DNA of 64,000 nt from Pedobacter sp. AK013 (GTDB lineage Bacteria > Bacteroidota > Bacteroidia > Sphingobacteriales > Sphingobacteriaceae), in the NCBI RefSeq assembly GCF_014205835.1, contig NZ_JACHCQ010000008.1, positions 103,847 to 167,846 of the forward strand. The letters are read 5' to 3'. The notes under the pieces are model-generated. The model saw nothing but the letters and a program-made list of their open reading frames with translations. It did not search any database and was not told the origin of the DNA. Every line of letters begins with the position of its first letter. The stretch's first letter is position 1. The position numbers and the translations under genes were made by a program. Below are positions 61,285 through 64,000 of this stretch, one piece after another.

Positions 61285-63795
61285 ATGAATAAAAAAATTA
61301 TTGCCTGTGGCATAATGCTGGCTTCGGCCTTTATGGCTAAACCACTTTTTGCGCAGGAACAGCCTGTAGAAAAATTGAACAACTTAAATATTTATCGTGT
61401 AACTGCAACTAAAGTTAACGATCTGGTACATACCAAACTCGATGTATCTTTTGATTACGCTAAGCGGTACCTATATGGTAAGGAATGGGTTACTTTAAAG
61501 CCTCATTTTTACGCTACAGACTCTTTAACACTCGATGCGCAGGGAATGGATATTAAAACTGTTGCATTGGTTGGCGTAAAAGGAAATACCCCGCTTAAAT
61601 ATGTTTATAAGGATAATAAACTGTACATCACACTAAATAAAAAGTACACTAATACTGAAAAGTATACGGTTTACATTGCTTATACTGCCAAACCTGATGA
61701 ACTGAAAGTAAAAGGGAGTGCGGCCATAACCGATGCTAAAGGTTTATATTTTATCAACCCGGATGGTACGGATAAAAACAAACCAACACAGATCTGGACT
61801 CAGGGCGAAACTGAATCATCTTCGGCATGGTTTCCAACTATCGATAAACCTGATCAGAAAACGACTGAAGAGATTTCAATAACGGTAAAATCGAAATATA
61901 CAACACTCTCTAACGGAAAATTGGTGAGCCAGAAAGCCAATGCTGATGGAACCAGAACCGATACATGGAAAATGGAACTTCCCCACTCGCCATACTTGTT
62001 TATGATGGCTGTAGGTGAATTCAAAATTACAAAAGATACCTATAAAGGTAAGGAAGTGAGTTATTACCTGGAGCCTAAATACGCGCCTTATGCCAAACAG
62101 ATTTTTGGTAAAACGCCTGATATGATCCAGTTTTATAGTAATCTGTTAGGTGTAGATTATCCGTGGAACAAATATGCACAGGTAGTAGCCAGAGATTATG
62201 TTTCGGGCGCAATGGAAAATACTACAGCTACTTTGCATGGTGAGCAGGTACAAAAAACCGATCGTGAATTATTGGACGAAAATGAAGAAGGAACCATTGC
62301 ACATGAGCTTTTTCACCAGTGGTTTGGCGATTATGTAACGGCCGAATCGTGGTCTAATTTAACCATGAACGAATCTTTTGCCACCTTTGGCGAAGTAATC
62401 TGGCATGGGCATGATGCAGGTCAGGATGCTGAAGATAAATCGCGTTACGAAAAACTTCAGTCTTATCTGGGCTCAACTAAAAAAGGTGAAAGTCCGGTTT
62501 TGGCCCGCTTCTATTACAACGATAAAGAAGATATGTTCGATAATATCAGCTATGCCAAAGGCTCGATTATTCTGTATGCCTTAAAAAACCAGATGGGCGA
62601 TGCAGCTTTCTATAAGTCGCTTAACCGCTACCTCACTACAAATGCCTTTAAAAATGGCGAAACGCACCAATTGCGTTTGGCAATGGAAGATGTTACCGGA
62701 AAAGATTGGAGTCCGTATTTTAATCAGTGGTATTACAATGGCGGTCACCCGGTTTTAAGCATCGATTATGGCTACGAAAACGGCAAAGCAACAATTAAAG
62801 TTAAACAAACACAGGATTCGAGCGTGCAGACTTTTACACTGCCGATCAAAATTGATATTTACGTGGGAGGTCAAAAAATCAGAAAAGAGATTCTGATTAA
62901 TAGTCGCGAGCAGAATTTTAGTTTTGAGGTGAGTACTAAACCGGATTTAATCGATTTTGATGTAGATAAAATTTTAGTTGGCGAAATCAATGATAATAAA
63001 ACTGCTGAAAATTATTATTTCCAATACAAAAATGCGCCTAGTTATGCCAATAGAATTGAAGCCTTACAATTTATTATGCAGAGTAAAGCCAAAAGCGGTC
63101 AACTGGTATTGCTAGAAGGTTTAAAAGATAAATCGGCAGATTTACGTGCTTTAAGTATAGATGGCATTAATTTAGAAGATGCCCAGATTAAAGCAGCAGC
63201 TTTACCAATTTTACTCCAGATTGCGAAAACAGATAAAAATACCGAAACAAGATCAGCTGCAATTTTGAAATTAGCTGAAACTGGCGATCAGGCTTACAAA
63301 ACTTTAGTGTTAGAAAGTTTAAAAGATAGATCGTATAAGGTAATTGCAGCCGGTGTTGATGGTTTGGCCAAACTGGCTCCGCAAGAGAGTATTGCTGCTT
63401 TAACATCTTTAGATGAAGATACCAGAGCACATATTGCACCCTCAATTGCATCGTTATACATCAGCGAACCAAAGGATGAATACCAGGCATTTTACGATGG
63501 CATTATGCTAACAGGCGATAAGAATGAAGTTTTTGCAGTAGTTGGTCAGTATTTTCAATATCTGCGGGCCAACAATAATCCTGTAGTTACCGAGAGAGGT
63601 ATTACGAACATTGGTGGCGCCATTGGAAGATTAAAATTGCAATCTTATTTAAATAAGCAACTTGCGGGTGCTTATACCGCAGCTGCGCAGGCTAAAACAC
63701 AACAAGCTGCCGCAGTAAGCGGAGAGGCTAAAACAAAGCTGAGCAAACAGGCTGAATTATTTAAAAAAGGCGCCGCTGATCTGGAAAAAGAATAG
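61285..63795 (+). CDS. M1-family metallo-aminopeptidase, exported
   Basis: 836 residues with signal peptide MNKKIIACGIMLASAFMAKPLFAQ. The N-terminal beta-domain is followed by the exopeptidase motif SGAMENTTATLHG and the zinc site GTIAHELFHQWFGDYVTAESWSNLTMNESFATFGE (HExxH near residue 340, then E after 18 residues). The Tyr region is ISYAKGSIILYALKNQMGD. The C-terminal third is HEAT-like (ALQFIMQSKAKSGQLVLLEGLKDKSADLRALSIDGI, RSAAILKLAETGDQAYKTLVLESLKDRSYKVIAAGVDGLAKLAP), as in other M1 proteins. The enzyme likely degrades peptides in the periplasm. It ends just before a palindromic repeat. Confidence 0.95.
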   Translation: MNKKIIACGIMLASAFMAKPLFAQEQPVEKLNNLNIYRVTATKVNDLVHTKLDVSFDYAKRYLYGKEWVTLKPHFYATDSLTLDAQGMDIKTVALVGVKGNTPLKYVYKDNKLYITLNKKYTNTEKYTVYIAYTAKPDELKVKGSAAITDAKGLYFINPDGTDKNKPTQIWTQGETESSSAWFPTIDKPDQKTTEEISITVKSKYTTLSNGKLVSQKANADGTRTDTWKMELPHSPYLFMMAVGEFKITKDTYKGKEVSYYLEPKYAPYAKQIFGKTPDMIQFYSNLLGVDYPWNKYAQVVARDYVSGAMENTTATLHGEQVQKTDRELLDENEEGTIAHELFHQWFGDYVTAESWSNLTMNESFATFGEVIWHGHDAGQDAEDKSRYEKLQSYLGSTKKGESPVLARFYYNDKEDMFDNISYAKGSIILYALKNQMGDAAFYKSLNRYLTTNAFKNGETHQLRLAMEDVTGKDWSPYFNQWYYNGGHPVLSIDYGYENGKATIKVKQTQDSSVQTFTLPIKIDIYVGGQKIRKEILINSREQNFSFEVSTKPDLIDFDVDKILVGEINDNKTAENYYFQYKNAPSYANRIEALQFIMQSKAKSGQLVLLEGLKDKSADLRALSIDGINLEDAQIKAAALPILLQIAKTDKNTETRSAAILKLAETGDQAYKTLVLESLKDRSYKVIAAGVDGLAKLAPQESIAALTSLDEDTRAHIAPSIASLYISEPKDEYQAFYDGIMLTGDKNEVFAVVGQYFQYLRANNNPVVTERGITNIGGAIGRLKLQSYLNKQLAGAYTAAAQAKTQQAAAVSGEAKTKLSKQAELFKKGAADLEKE

Positions 63796-63813
63796 GAATA
63801 TCAAAAAGTCGTC

Positions 63814-63905
63814 ATTGCGAGGAGGCTTTTTCAGCCGACGAAGCAATCTCTCGAGCAAGAACCGGCGCTAGCATGAAAGATTGCTTCGTCGTACCTCCTC
63901 GCAAT
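63814..63905. repeat. Dispersed nested-palindrome element (92 bp)
   Basis: Outer arms ATTGCGAGGAGG (63814-63825) and CCTCCTCGCAAT (63894-63905) and inner arms GACGAAGCAATCT (63837-63849) and AGATTGCTTCGTC (63878-63890) are perfect complements. I recall this GTCATTGCGAGG...GACGAAGCAATCT type as a widespread intergenic repeat in many bacteria. It sits 18 bp after the aminopeptidase stop and may also end transcription or protect the 3' end. Confidence 0.88.
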
Positions 63906-63940
63906 TGTAAAGGTTTAGTAATTCGGTAATGAACTAGAGT

Positions 63941-64000
63941 TTATTTTTTGTTATTTATATTGACCATTTCCGCCGGTTTTTTACCCTTAATTCCCTGGTG
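63941..64000 (-). CDS. Coding fragment at the window edge, possible transposase C-terminus
   Basis: The minus strand reads HQGIKGKKPAEMVNINNKK then TAA (63941-63943), open to the edge. The pattern H.G..GK.PAE is like the last residues of integrase-core (DDE) transposases, and lies next to a dispersed repeat. Twenty codons are too few to be sure it is coding. Confidence 0.3.
   Translation of the reverse strand, partial: HQGIKGKKPAEMVNINNKK

Overview
The window is AT-rich chromosomal DNA from a member of the Bacteroidota. The closest fit by protein style is Sphingobacteriaceae (Pedobacter-like), but this is inferred from the sequence alone. The clues are a SusC/SusD pair, GLPGLI, GIN-domain (DUF2807), DUF4153 and DUF6443/RHS proteins, lipoprotein signals, and A/T-rich spacers without obvious sigma70 promoters. 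No tRNA, rRNA, CRISPR array, integrase gene or prophage was seen.

Layout. (1) 1-6446, minus: two large secreted RHS-type proteins in tandem, the second cut by the window edge. (2) 6447-9661, minus: aspS with a strong terminator, a decayed DUF6882-like lipoprotein gene and an NTF2-like protein. (3) 9.73-11.05 kb: about 1.3 kb with no gene, holding a tandem array of four long imperfect inverted repeats (A-B-A-B, 659-bp period) with remnants at both ends. (4) 11.2-19.4 kb, mostly plus: ECF sigma factor, putative anti-sigma factor and a repetitive surface-type protein; an S41 protease; a thioredoxin-like protein; a frameshifted Pr6Pr membrane protein; a bestrophin; an MHS-family transporter with a small membrane protein. 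(5) 19.45-48.09 kb: a pectin/galacturonate utilisation locus. (6) 48.2-63.8 kb: housekeeping and envelope genes (RlmI, AhpD-like, Crp/Fnr, GLPGLI and its outer-membrane barrel partner, frameshifted DUF4153, GIN-domain protein, ALDH7, TlpA-like, frameshifted TraB/GumN, M1 aminopeptidase), ending in a dispersed palindromic repeat and a coding fragment at the edge.

The pectin locus forms an almost complete route. SusC/SusD and a DUF4957/DUF5123-like surface lipoprotein would bind and import oligogalacturonides. Two pectin methylesterases (CE8), two SGNH acetylesterases, a PL10 lyase, a GH28 polygalacturonase, a GH105 unsaturated-uronyl hydrolase and a GH43 enzyme release uronic acids. UxaC, UxaB, UxaA, KdgK and the KDPG aldolase convert galacturonate to pyruvate and glyceraldehyde-3-phosphate, and an ExuT-like permease imports the monomer. 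A GapN-like aldehyde dehydrogenase follows. Instead of a hybrid two-component sensor or ECF/anti-sigma pair, the locus carries a LacI-family regulator divergent from susC. Matches to the 14-bp LacI/cre-type pattern TGNAANCGNTNNCR lie in front of susC/lacI, between the divergent GH43 and CE8 genes, and before the GH28 operon, which suggests one local regulon.

Four genes (DUF6882-like, Pr6Pr, DUF4153, TraB/GumN) are each broken at a poly-A run on the coding strand, each as if one A were missing. This uniformity points to homopolymer errors in the assembly or to slippage, and those genes should not be taken as dead without checking reads.
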